Assembly (NCBI GenBank): GCA_963737225.1
Contig: CAVTSA010000013.1
Coordinates: forward strand, 1 to 64,000
DNA length: 64,000 nt
Origin: CAVTSA01 sp963737225
GTDB lineage: Bacteria; Chloroflexota; Dormibacteria; Dormibacterales; Dormibacteraceae
Reading direction: 5' to 3'
This document shows positions 51,945-59,701 of this stretch, in pieces. Below the pieces are notes generated by a model that searched no databases, was not told where the DNA came from, and worked only from the letters and a program-made list of their open reading frames with translations. Numbering within the stretch: position 1 is the stretch's first letter; each line of letters opens with the position of its first letter. A program made the position numbers and the translations under genes.

Positions 51945-52873
51945 CGGTCGGTGAGTGCGAGCCGGACCTGATAGAGCACCTGGTCAGGCCTCTCTTTGAG
52001 ATCCGGGGCGGTGTAGCGCAGGACCGTCACGCCGATCTCGTGCAGCCGGTTTTGCCGGCGGTTGTCCTCGGTCAGCTGGTCTCGATGCTGGCCCCCGTCG
52101 TATTCGACGGCGAGACGCGCTTCCGGGTAGAAGAGGTCGACGCGTGCCACGAACGCGCCACGGCGATTGGTCAGCGAGGCCTGCGCCTCGGGTCGCGGCA
52201 GGCCACCCTGCACCAGCAGCATCCGCAGCCTTGACTCCATCGGGGATTCGGACTTCGGTTCCAGGTGTTCAAGGATGCGGCGTGCTTTGACGACGCCCGC
52301 GACCCCTGCATGGCCGAGGACATAGTCCCGGAAGCGGTCGAAGGTGATCACGGCGGTGCATGGCCATGTCGACAGCAGCGACCGCTTCTGCCAGCGGTAG
52401 CCGCGCCGCCAGGTCGAAACAGGTGCGCGCGGGGCTGGTTATCGGGAAGCCATCCCGCCATACGACGTCTCCAGGCATGAGCTGGATGCACCGGACAGTG
52501 GCGGGGGCACGATGTCGCCACGTGGGTAAGTCCGGCACCACGATCTCCGGCCGCTTTGCGAAAGGCGCCTCGATCCCCCAGCGATGTGCCGCCGTGAGCC
52601 CGCAGAAGGCACCGCCCTCTGGCAGGTTCGCAGCGATGGCGATCAGCAGATGCTCCTCCCGGGCTGGCAGCCCTTCCAGCGGTACCAACCGTGTGCGACT
52701 CTCTGCCAGACGGAGCCGCGAAGATCCTCGCGCGTCAGGCCCATGGCGCGCGCGTAATCGAGGGAGAACACCCCGTGGCGAAGGTCATCGGGGACGTAAC
52801 AAGGCCGTGCCATGCGAATCGCCTGCATCGCCGTCAGGTGTCCGTCTACCCGCCCTGTAAACGCATGCGCCAC
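51917..52873 (-). pseudogene. AbiEi/DUF559-type protein (Vsr-like nuclease fold C-terminus) with two frameshifts
   Basis: Three pieces in three frames form one ~315-residue protein. N-terminal AbiEi-antitoxin-like HTH (QAIRMARPCYVPDDLRHGVFSLDYARAMGLTREDLR), middle (FCGLTAAHRWGIEAPFAKRPEIVVPD), and C-terminal DUF559 endonuclease-like part (RVDLFYPEARLAVEYDGGQHRD with the Asp/Glu/His cluster). Shifts lie near 52680 and 52355. It is flanked on both sides by the same family of twin palindromes. Confidence 0.7.
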
Positions 52874-52884
52874 GATAAGCCCCC

Positions 52885-52942
52885 TTTCGCACGGAACGGT
52901 TCCCATCGCCGCCCGAATGAGCACCGTTCCGTGCGAAAACGG
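52885..52942. repeat. Twin palindrome element, family C
   Basis: TTTCGCACGGAACGG (52885-52899) and CCGTTCCGTGCGAAAACGG (52924-52942), mutually inverted. CGCACG/CGTGCG centres 52890.5 and 52932.5, exactly 42 bp. Just upstream of the DUF559-like gene and downstream of tgt. Confidence 0.8.
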
Positions 52943-53043
52943 ATGTTGGCGCGCGTGCGAAAGGGTGGCGGTGGGGGCGAGCGTGAGTGCGGGGTGCGTG
53001 CGAGAGGGGCGGGTGTGAGTGGCGGGCCGGCGCGGAGGTGGGG

Positions 53044-54288
53044 CTATTGCGACGCCAGGACTTCCGCCCGGAGGTCGCCGAAGGCCCCGGCGGCGATGGC
53101 GGCCCGGGCACGCTCCAGCAGCCGTGCGGTGAAGCACACGTTGTGCTCCGCCAGCAGCGACATCCCGAGCATCTCCCCGGCCTTGGTCAGATGGTGCAGG
53201 TAGGCCCGGGAGAAGCGGGTGCAGGCGGTGCACGGGCAACCCTCCTCGATCGGAGCGTCGTCGAACCGGCACCGCGCCCCTCCCATGTGCAGCCGGTAGC
53301 GGGGCCGGCCGAAGACCAGCGCCTGACCGTGCCGCGCGATCCGGGTCGGCATCGCGCAGTCGAAGCTGTCGATACCCCGCAGGACCCCTTCCACCAGATC
53401 GTCGGGCTCCCCCACCCCGAGCAGATGCCGGGGCCGGTCGGCTGGAAGGAATGGCCGGACCCGGTCGACCACCCGATACCAGTCCTCCTTCGTCTCGCCC
53501 AGGCAGTCACCGATCCCGAACCCGAAGAACTCCATCCCGCCGATCGCGCGGGCGCTCCGTTCGCGCAGGTCGGGGTACACGCCTCCGTGCACGATCCCGA
53601 ACAGCCCCTGGCGCTCCCCCATGCCGAGCTCGCGATGCCGGTCGAGACAGCGCCGTGCCCAGCGGAGGTTGCGCTCGGTCGCCCGCTCCGTGTACTCGCG
53701 CGGCACGTGCAGGGGCGTGCACTCATCGAGGCAGAACAGAACGTCCGCCCCCAGGTCCCGCTGCAGCGCCATGTTCGACTCCGGGGTGAAGAGGCGGGCC
53801 GAGCCGTCGAGATAGGAGCGGAACAGCGCACCGTCCTCGGTCAGCCGGACGGCGTCCCCGGGTGCCGCTCGCGGCGACCCCCGCGGGGCTGCCGGCAAGC
53901 GCCTGCGGCCCTTGATCTCGTCGGCCACCTGCCCGAAGCGCAGGGAGAAGATCTGGAACCCGCCGGAATCCGTGGCCACCACCCCCGGCCACCCCATGAA
54001 CCGGTGCAGCCCACCCGCGCGGGCCACCGCCTCGGCACCCGGCTGCAGCGACAGGTGGTAGCTGTTGCAGATCACCGCCTCCAACCCGGCCGATCGCGCC
54101 ACCGCCGGGTCGAGACCCTTGAGAGCGGCCCTGGTGGCCACCCCGAAGAAGGCCGGGGTGTGGAGATCGCCGTGGGTGGTGTGCAGGATCCCGGTCCGGG
54201 CCCACCCGTCCTCCGCGGTGATCTCGAACCGGAGCCCCGGGCCCTCGCGAAACGGAGCTTGGGGAGTTTCGTGGGGTGTACGCGGCAC
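53044..54288 (-). CDS. tgt: tRNA-guanine(34) transglycosylase, probably queuine-type
   Basis: 414 residues. Catalytic segments TDSGGFQIFSL and SFDCAMPTRIARHG, zinc site CPCTAC plus downstream His in YLHHL. Exchanges guanine-34 of Asn/Asp/His/Tyr tRNAs. The substrate loop that reads GGLAVGE in preQ1-type enzymes is GGMEFFGFGIGDCLGE here, a clear difference. There is a ~20-residue Arg/Pro/Ala insert (RRRLPAAPRGSP) after KG. A queuosine-salvage gene lies 2.7 kb away. Confidence 0.9.
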   Translation of the reverse strand: MPRTPHETPQAPFREGPGLRFEITAEDGWARTGILHTTHGDLHTPAFFGVATRAALKGLDPAVARSAGLEAVICNSYHLSLQPGAEAVARAGGLHRFMGWPGVVATDSGGFQIFSLRFGQVADEIKGRRRLPAAPRGSPRAAPGDAVRLTEDGALFRSYLDGSARLFTPESNMALQRDLGADVLFCLDECTPLHVPREYTERATERNLRWARRCLDRHRELGMGERQGLFGIVHGGVYPDLRERSARAIGGMEFFGFGIGDCLGETKEDWYRVVDRVRPFLPADRPRHLLGVGEPDDLVEGVLRGIDSFDCAMPTRIARHGQALVFGRPRYRLHMGGARCRFDDAPIEEGCPCTACTRFSRAYLHHLTKAGEMLGMSLLAEHNVCFTARLLERARAAIAAGAFGDLRAEVLASQ

Positions 54289-54332
54289 GGCCGATCATTG
54301 TGCGCGACGGCCGGCGGGTAGCATCGACGACT

Positions 54333-54851
54333 GTGAATCGCGACCGAAGAGGTGAGGAGGGAGGGGACCGTGCTCGCCGGCGCCGGCCGCCCCGCCACCG
54401 AGCTCAATTCTGGATGGTCGTGACCTCGCTCGAGAACTTCCGGCGGACGCGCGAACGCGGCTTCAACCTGCTCGGGCTGCGCAGCCGTCACCGGCGACGC
54501 GCCGAGGTGATGCAGCCGGGCGACCGCATCTTGTTCTACGTCGCACCCCGGCGCGCCTTCGCCGCCACCGCCACGCTGACGTCGGGAATGCTGGAGGATC
54601 GGGAGCCGATCTGGGAGGCGCCGCGTCCGGAGGAGAGCCACCCCTGGCGGTTTCGCATGCGGGCTGACGAGGCTCCGGAAGAGGCGGGCTGGATCCGGGC
54701 CCGGGAGGTCGCGTACCGCCTCGAGTACGTCCGCAAGTGGGCGCCGGAGGAGTGGGCGCTGGCGTTCCAGGGACACATCCACCAGCTTCCGCAGAAGGAC
54801 TTCAAACTCATCGAGGGCGAGCTGGCGCGGATGCACCGGCGAGAGCCCTGA
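54333..54851 (+). CDS. EVE domain-containing protein
   Basis: 172 residues. EVE fold from FWMVVTSLENFRRT to the end: QPGDRILFYVAPRRAFAATATL, EVAYRLEYVRKW and IHQLPQKDFKLIEGEL. EVE domains bind modified bases, in DNA or RNA. GTG start supported by TAGCAT 8 nt upstream; residues before FWMVV are Arg-rich and may instead be untranslated. Divergent from tgt, which also deals with a modified base. Confidence 0.75.
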   Translation: MNRDRRGEEGGDRARRRRPPRHRAQFWMVVTSLENFRRTRERGFNLLGLRSRHRRRAEVMQPGDRILFYVAPRRAFAATATLTSGMLEDREPIWEAPRPEESHPWRFRMRADEAPEEAGWIRAREVAYRLEYVRKWAPEEWALAFQGHIHQLPQKDFKLIEGELARMHRREP

Positions 54852-54881
54852 GCTCCGCCTGAGCTGCGGGTGCCGCGTCAC

Positions 54882-54898
54882 GGGCGGGCCGCCCGCCC
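54882..54898. terminator. GC hairpin after the EVE gene
   Basis: GGGCGGG-CCG-CCCGCCC, 7-bp stem and 3-nt loop, 30 bp after the stop. Confidence 0.5.
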
Positions 54899-54920
54899 CG
54901 GGAGGGACCGCAACACCGGG

Positions 54921-54959
54921 CCTTCAAACCAACAGGTTTCAAACTGATTGGTTGCAAGG
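54921..54959. promoter_or_regulatory. Nested palindromic operator upstream of the AAA ATPase
   Basis: Outer arms CCTTCAAACCAA / TTGGTTGCAAGG and an inner GTTTCAAAC. It ends 5 bp before a TACACT -10 (54964-54969), which is 12 nt from the ATG. Low GC here contrasts with surroundings. Likely self-regulation, since many such ATPases end in a winged helix. Confidence 0.6.
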
Positions 54960-54981
54960 TCCTTACACTGGCCTGGCGACG

Positions 54982-56142
54982 ATGCCGTCACCCTCGTTCC
55001 GGCGCAACCCCTACCACTTCGGCTCCCCGGTGGACGACGCCGCCCACTTCGCCGATCGTGAGCGCGAGGCGAAGCTGCTGCGCGGCCTCATGCTCAACGG
55101 CCAGAACGCGATCCTGATCGCCCCTCGCCGCTACGGGAAGACGTCGTTGCTGAACCGGGTCGTGGAGCAGGTCCGCGACGCGGGCGGACTCACCGGCAAG
55201 GTGAACCTGATCCGCTGCGCGACCGCGAAAGACGTGGCCGAGGAGCTGCTGCGCGGCGTGGTCCATGGACCGCTGGGCCCGCTGCGCGGACGCGTCCATG
55301 AGGTCCTCACCTATCTGCGCCATCTTCGGGTGACGCCCGAGTTCATCTTCGACAACCAGACGGGCTACATCCAGGGCGTGCGCCTCGCCAACCTGCAGCA
55401 GGACGTCAGCTGGCAGGACGTGATCGGAGACGTGGTGGGGACCCTCCGCGAGGCCGGTGATCAGGACCACCCCGCGTCGCTGGTGCTGGATGAGTTTCAG
55501 AAGGTGCTCGAGATCGATCCCGGCCTGCCCGACGTCTTCAAAGGGATGGTCGACGACCTGCCCGAGGTGAGTCTCGTCTTCGCCGGCTCCCGCCGGCACC
55601 TGATGGAGCGGATGACCGACGATCCCGACCACGGCGCGCTCTACAACGTCGGCGCCAAGCACTACCTGGGCAAGGTCCCCGAGGCCGACTTCGTGGCCTA
55701 TCTCATCGCCCGCGCCACCACCGCCGGCGCGGACCTGGCCCTGGCGGAGGCCGAACGGATCTTCGCCCTCGCCGCCGGGGTCCCCAACGACGTCCAGCTG
55801 GTCGCCTTCTTCGCGTTCGAGCAGGCGGAGGGAGGGGCGATCGACGACGCCGCCATCGATCGGGCCCTGAGGGCCGCGGTGGGCGACCAGAAGGACGAGT
55901 TCGAGCAGATCTTCTCCAGGCTGGCGCGCAGCCAGCAGCTGCTGCTGAAGAGGATCGCGCGGCGCGCCGTCGAAAGCTTCACCAACCAGTCGGTGCTGCT
56001 CGAGCTGGGCGTCAGCCACACCGCCGCCGCGCGAGCGGGCGAGGTCCTGCAGCAGGAGGGGTTGATCGTGCGAGAGCGCGCGGGCTGGACCCTGGCGAGC
56101 GGCCTCTTCCGCGAGTGGCTGATCGGCGGCTTCAACGACTGA
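54982..56142 (+). CDS. Archaeal-type AAA+ ATPase with C-terminal winged helix
   Basis: 386 residues. FRRNPYHFGSPVDDAAHFADREREAKLLRGLM, Walker A LIAPRRYGKTSLLNRVV, Walker B SLVLDEFQKVLE, sensor VFAGSRRHLMERM. C-terminal winged helix SQQLLLKRIARRAVESFTNQSVLLELGVSHTAAARAGEVLQQEGLIVRE. Family (ATPase_2/STAND-like) is of uncertain role; several members have mobile distribution. Preceded by its own palindrome. Confidence 0.8.
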   Translation: MPSPSFRRNPYHFGSPVDDAAHFADREREAKLLRGLMLNGQNAILIAPRRYGKTSLLNRVVEQVRDAGGLTGKVNLIRCATAKDVAEELLRGVVHGPLGPLRGRVHEVLTYLRHLRVTPEFIFDNQTGYIQGVRLANLQQDVSWQDVIGDVVGTLREAGDQDHPASLVLDEFQKVLEIDPGLPDVFKGMVDDLPEVSLVFAGSRRHLMERMTDDPDHGALYNVGAKHYLGKVPEADFVAYLIARATTAGADLALAEAERIFALAAGVPNDVQLVAFFAFEQAEGGAIDDAAIDRALRAAVGDQKDEFEQIFSRLARSQQLLLKRIARRAVESFTNQSVLLELGVSHTAAARAGEVLQQEGLIVRERAGWTLASGLFREWLIGGFND

Positions 56143-56147
56143 GTGCA

Positions 56148-56205
56148 TTTCCCGGCAAGCGGCGCCCCGCTCTCGCCGAACAGAGGGCCGCTTCCCGGCA
56201 AACGG
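56148..56205. repeat. Twin element, family F (TTCCCGGCAA pair)
   Basis: TTTCCCGGCAAGCGGC and CTTCCCGGCAAACGGC, CCCGG starts at 56151 and 56194, 43 bp apart, direct orientation. Between convergent genes; 6 bp after the ATPase stop and 17 bp before the thioredoxin stop. Confidence 0.65.
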
Positions 56206-56221
56206 CCATCCCCCCTCGCGG

Positions 56222-56953
56222 TCAGTAGAGGGCGCTGGCCAGCTTCCGGCGGTAGGGCCCGGCCTCCGCCGGCTGCATCCGGTCCAGAACCCCGATCACC
56301 ACCCGTCTCAGCTGGTCGCGGCGTTCACCGGACCCGGGGAGTGCGGCGAGCAGCAGATCCAGGGCCTGGCCGTCGCGGCCGGCACCAAGCTCTTTCCAGG
56401 CCGGTTCCAGCTCGGCCACGTTGGCACGCTCCAGCTCGATCTGAGCGATCAGCCCCTCGGCCGCGAAGCCGGGCACCTTGCGCAACCGGGCGATCGCCTC
56501 CTCGTCCTCGCCGCGCTCGTGGAGCCGGCGGGCGAGCGGAATCACGGCGTCCGGTCGGTCGGGAGACAGCTTGGCGGCCTGTCGCAGCGATGCCTCGTCG
56601 CCGGCCGAGACCAGGCGGTCCGTCTCCGAGGGCACCAGACCGTCCAGGAAGCGGTCGACCGCGGCCCGCGGAACCGCGCCCACGAACTCGGAAGCGACCG
56701 CCCCGTCGCGAAACGCCTTGACCGCGGGGATGCTCCGGATCTGGTACCGCTGCGCCAGCTGCGGGTTCGCGTCGGTGTCGAGCTTGGCCAGGACGACCGC
56801 GCCGTCGCGGGCCTCGACGGCGGCCTCCAGGACGGGACCGAGCGTCCGGCAGGGTCCGCACCAGGTGGCCCAGAAGTCAACGACGACGGGAGTCCGGCGG
56901 GACCGCTCCAGGACCTCCGTCTGAAAGTTCGAGACGTCGACGTCGATCGGCAT
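56222..56953 (-). CDS. Thioredoxin-TPR fusion (CnoX/YbbN-like co-chaperone)
   Basis: 243 residues. Thioredoxin domain with VVDFWATWCGPCRTLGPVLE (active CGPC) and cis-Pro SIPAVKAF, then a helical repeat region (~115-243) with two TPR-like units. Architecture of CnoX, which holds substrates for GroEL/DnaK, but here the CGPC active site is intact, so it may also reduce disulfides. Confidence 0.85.
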   Translation of the reverse strand: MPIDVDVSNFQTEVLERSRRTPVVVDFWATWCGPCRTLGPVLEAAVEARDGAVVLAKLDTDANPQLAQRYQIRSIPAVKAFRDGAVASEFVGAVPRAAVDRFLDGLVPSETDRLVSAGDEASLRQAAKLSPDRPDAVIPLARRLHERGEDEEAIARLRKVPGFAAEGLIAQIELERANVAELEPAWKELGAGRDGQALDLLLAALPGSGERRDQLRRVVIGVLDRMQPAEAGPYRRKLASALY

Positions 56954-56990
56954 ACCAACGCAACATACGGCGGCTGCCTACCCTTCCTTC

Positions 56991-57893
56991 GTGGACGATC
57001 CGTCCTTCGTCGAGGACCCGCTGGGCGTGCGTGAGGGGTGCGAGTGGGTGACCGAGCGTGCGCGTCATGTCCGCCTCGGCCCGCTCGACACCGCCCTTGA
57101 CGCGATCCTGCGGGTGCCGGTCCCGGTGTGGGATACCGAACACCACTACGTGGGGCCCGCGGAGCGGACGCTGCGGTATCTCCTGGTCCTCGACACCGTC
57201 AACTTCTCGTTCTGGAGTCCCCCGGGGTGGCCGGCCGCGAAGCGTGGCTACCGGGAGGTGGCCGCCGCCCTGCGCAAGGTGTTCGAAGCGGGTGACGACC
57301 TCGCCACCGCGAAAGCGCTGCGCGATCTGACCCCGGCCCGCCTGGAGGTGCTGCTGGATGGGCCCCTCCCCATGCTGGAAGAGCGCGCGGCCGCCCTCCG
57401 GGAGCTCGGTCGCCACGGGTTCGACGGCCTGGTCCAGCCCACCGCGGCGGGCACCGCGCAGACGCTCGCCGAGCGGCTGGACAGCTACCGCGACATCGCC
57501 CTTTACGGGGGCCGCGCCGTGCCCATCCTGAAGCGCGCTCAGATCGTCGCCGCCGACCTCCACGGCGCGGGCGTGCGGAGCTTCCCCGATCTGCCCGCTC
57601 TCACCTGCTTCGCGGACTACAAGCTGCCGCAGATCCTGCGGCACCGGGGCGCACTGGTCCTGACGCCTGACCTCGCCCGCCGCGTCGACGCCCGTTCGCC
57701 GCTGGCGGCCGGCGAGGCGGCCGAGGTGGAGCTGCGCTGTGCGACCGTCACCTGCGTGGAGCGACTCCGCGACGCGCTGGCGGCCCGTGGTCGGAGGCTC
57801 CGCGCGGTGGAGGTGGACTGGATTCTGTGGGAGGCCTCGCAGGACCTCCGGGGGATGGCGCCCTATCACAGGACGCGTACGGTCTTCTATTAA
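56991..57893 (+). CDS. Queuosine salvage protein (DUF2419, queuosine 5'-phosphate N-glycosidase/Qng1-like)
   Basis: 300 residues. The family's marks are LVLDTVNFSFWSPPGW, YRDIALYGGRAVPILKRAQIVAADLHG, and LTCFADYKLPQILRHRGAL. Family members release queuine from queuosine 5'-monophosphate for reuse by TGT. GTG start 6 nt after TACCCT. Together with the queuine-type tgt at 53-54 kb this gives a minimal salvage route. Confidence 0.85.
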   Translation: MDDPSFVEDPLGVREGCEWVTERARHVRLGPLDTALDAILRVPVPVWDTEHHYVGPAERTLRYLLVLDTVNFSFWSPPGWPAAKRGYREVAAALRKVFEAGDDLATAKALRDLTPARLEVLLDGPLPMLEERAAALRELGRHGFDGLVQPTAAGTAQTLAERLDSYRDIALYGGRAVPILKRAQIVAADLHGAGVRSFPDLPALTCFADYKLPQILRHRGALVLTPDLARRVDARSPLAAGEAAEVELRCATVTCVERLRDALAARGRRLRAVEVDWILWEASQDLRGMAPYHRTRTVFY

Positions 57894-57946
57894 GCCGACT
57901 TTGGCACGGCCCTGGAAGAGCGAGTCGATATGCCAACGTCGGCTTT
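57892..57946. repeat. Twin element, family H (AAGCCGACNTTGGCA, inverted pair)
   Basis: AAGCCGACTTTGGCA (57892-57906) and its near-complement TGCCAACGTCGGCTTT (57931-57946). Dyad centres 57899.5 and 57937.5 (38 bp). Starts at the Qng1 stop codon and ends 12 bp before the sigma factor ATG; may be a hairpin terminator or the sigma operon's regulatory site. Confidence 0.55.
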
Positions 57947-57958
57947 GAGAGCTGCCAC

Positions 57959-58549
57959 ATGACCCTCGATCGCGGTGCTTCAGCAGGCGAGGTGAAAGCA
58001 ACGGTATTGCGCTCGATCCCCGACCCTCCCACAGCCACCACGGCATCGCGACAGGAGCCCGGCGACTCGTTCGACCGGCTCTTTCTCAGGGAGTACGGAC
58101 GGGTCGTGGCGATCGCCCAGAGGGTTGTCGACGACCGGGCCGAGGCCGAGGATGTGGCGCAGGAGGTGTTCTGGGACCTCCACCGGCGACGGCACACCGA
58201 AGCCCCCTACGCCCGCGCCTGGCTCTACAAAGCCGCCGCGCACACGGCGCTCAACCGCGTGCGATCGCGCAAGCGGCGTGAACGACGTGAGCTGACGACC
58301 CTGGATCGGGCGTCGGTCTCTCCCGACCCGAGCCAGATCGTCGAACGGGAGCACGAGCGGGAAGAGGTCCGTGCGGCCCTGCAGCGGCTGCCCCGGAAGG
58401 CGGCGAGCGTGCTCGCACTCCGCTATTCCGGACTCAGCTACGTCGAGGTCGCACAGGCCCTGGGGGTGGGTACCAATCAAATCGGCACGCTGTTGCGGCG
58501 AGCCGAACAAGCTCTACGGAAGGAGATGCACGATGCGTCATCTGACTGA
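57959..58549 (+). CDS. ECF RNA polymerase sigma factor
   Basis: 196 residues. Region 2: FDRLFLREYGRVVAIAQRVVDDRAEAEDVAQEVFWDLHRR and YARAWLYKAAAHTALNRVRSRKRRE; region 4: ALQRLPRKAASVLALRYSGLSYVEVAQALGVGTNQIGTLLRRAEQAL. ATG at 57959, after the twin element. Overlaps the anti-sigma gene by 17 bp. Confidence 0.9.
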   Translation: MTLDRGASAGEVKATVLRSIPDPPTATTASRQEPGDSFDRLFLREYGRVVAIAQRVVDDRAEAEDVAQEVFWDLHRRRHTEAPYARAWLYKAAAHTALNRVRSRKRRERRELTTLDRASVSPDPSQIVEREHEREEVRAALQRLPRKAASVLALRYSGLSYVEVAQALGVGTNQIGTLLRRAEQALRKEMHDASSD

Positions 58550-59681
58550 GGGCGAACTCCGGCGCTACTACGACGACCCGGATGCGGTCGTCGCCATCGA
58601 GCGCTCGCACTTCGCCTCCTGCACCGTCTGCCAGGACCGGTTCCATGCGGTGGCGGCGGACGCCAAGCGGGTCGGCTCGCTGCTCGAGACGGCGCCGGCG
58701 CCGGTCGACGCGAGAATTGCGCTGGCTCGCTTCCACTCCGCGCCGGAGAAGGCTGGACGCCGGCCGGCCCGCTTGACGTTCGGCCGGCCGGCGTTCCGCT
58801 GGCAGCTGCCGGCCGCGGCTGCGGCACTCGCGGTGGCGGTCATCGCGATCTTCACGGTGACGCCGTTCGCGTCCTCGCTGCGGGGCCTCTTCGTGCCCAC
58901 CTCCGTGCAGCCCGTGACCCTGTCGCAGGCTGACCTGCAGAGCCTCACGCCGCTGAGCACGTATGGGACCGTCAGCAACCCCGTCAAGCCGGCGGAAACC
59001 CCGGCCGCTTCGGCCTCTGCGGCGGCGGCGGCGACCGGCCTGCCACCGATCCAGATCGAGGTTCCAAGCTCCGTGGCGGGCGAGCCGGTGAGCTATGAGA
59101 CGGTCTCGCAGGGGACGACGAGCTTCACGTTCAGCTCCGCCAAGGCGGCCGCGGCCGCGCAGCAGGCGGGTCGCGCCGCCCCCAGCTTCCCAACCGGAGT
59201 CGACGGCAGCTCGCTGGTCGTGCAGACCGGCCCTGGCGAGGGTGTCCTGTACGGGAACCAGCAGCAGATCCAGCAGGCCCTGCAGCAGGCGGACGGCTCG
59301 GGCAGTGCCGGGTATCAGCAGGCGGCCCAGGCGGCAGGGACCTTCATGGTCGCTGGTGAGATGCGGGCTCCCGAGATCTCTTCGACCGGGGCCAGCGTCG
59401 AGCAGATCAAGCACACGCTGCTTGCCCAGCCGGGCCTGACCTCTCAGGCACAGGCCCTGATCCAGCAGCTCGGCAGCCCCGACGGCGCGCTTCCGATCCC
59501 GATCCCGGCCGGAATGGCGACCGCTCAGACGGTGACGGACAGGGGCGTCGAATACCAGGTCTTCGGCGACAACACCGGGATCGGGTCGGCGGTCGTCTGC
59601 ATCAAGCACGGAATCGTCTACTTCGTCGGCGGCACCATCGCGGAGTCGGACGCGCTGGCGGCGGCGGAAAGCTTCTCGTAG
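58533..59681 (+). CDS. Membrane anti-sigma factor with large external domain
   Basis: 382 residues. N-terminal zinc anti-sigma motif HFASCTVCQ (HxxxCxxC, residues ~27-34), single membrane helix ~92-110 (LPAAAAALAVAVIAIFTVTPF), then an Ala/Gln/Ser-rich external domain of ~270 residues. It would hold the upstream ECF sigma inactive until a signal. AAGGAGATG upstream of the ATG. Confidence 0.8.
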   Translation: MRHLTEGELRRYYDDPDAVVAIERSHFASCTVCQDRFHAVAADAKRVGSLLETAPAPVDARIALARFHSAPEKAGRRPARLTFGRPAFRWQLPAAAAALAVAVIAIFTVTPFASSLRGLFVPTSVQPVTLSQADLQSLTPLSTYGTVSNPVKPAETPAASASAAAAATGLPPIQIEVPSSVAGEPVSYETVSQGTTSFTFSSAKAAAAAQQAGRAAPSFPTGVDGSSLVVQTGPGEGVLYGNQQQIQQALQQADGSGSAGYQQAAQAAGTFMVAGEMRAPEISSTGASVEQIKHTLLAQPGLTSQAQALIQQLGSPDGALPIPIPAGMATAQTVTDRGVEYQVFGDNTGIGSAVVCIKHGIVYFVGGTIAESDALAAAESFS

Positions 59682-59701
59682 TCCGTACGCTGCGCCGATC
59701 C

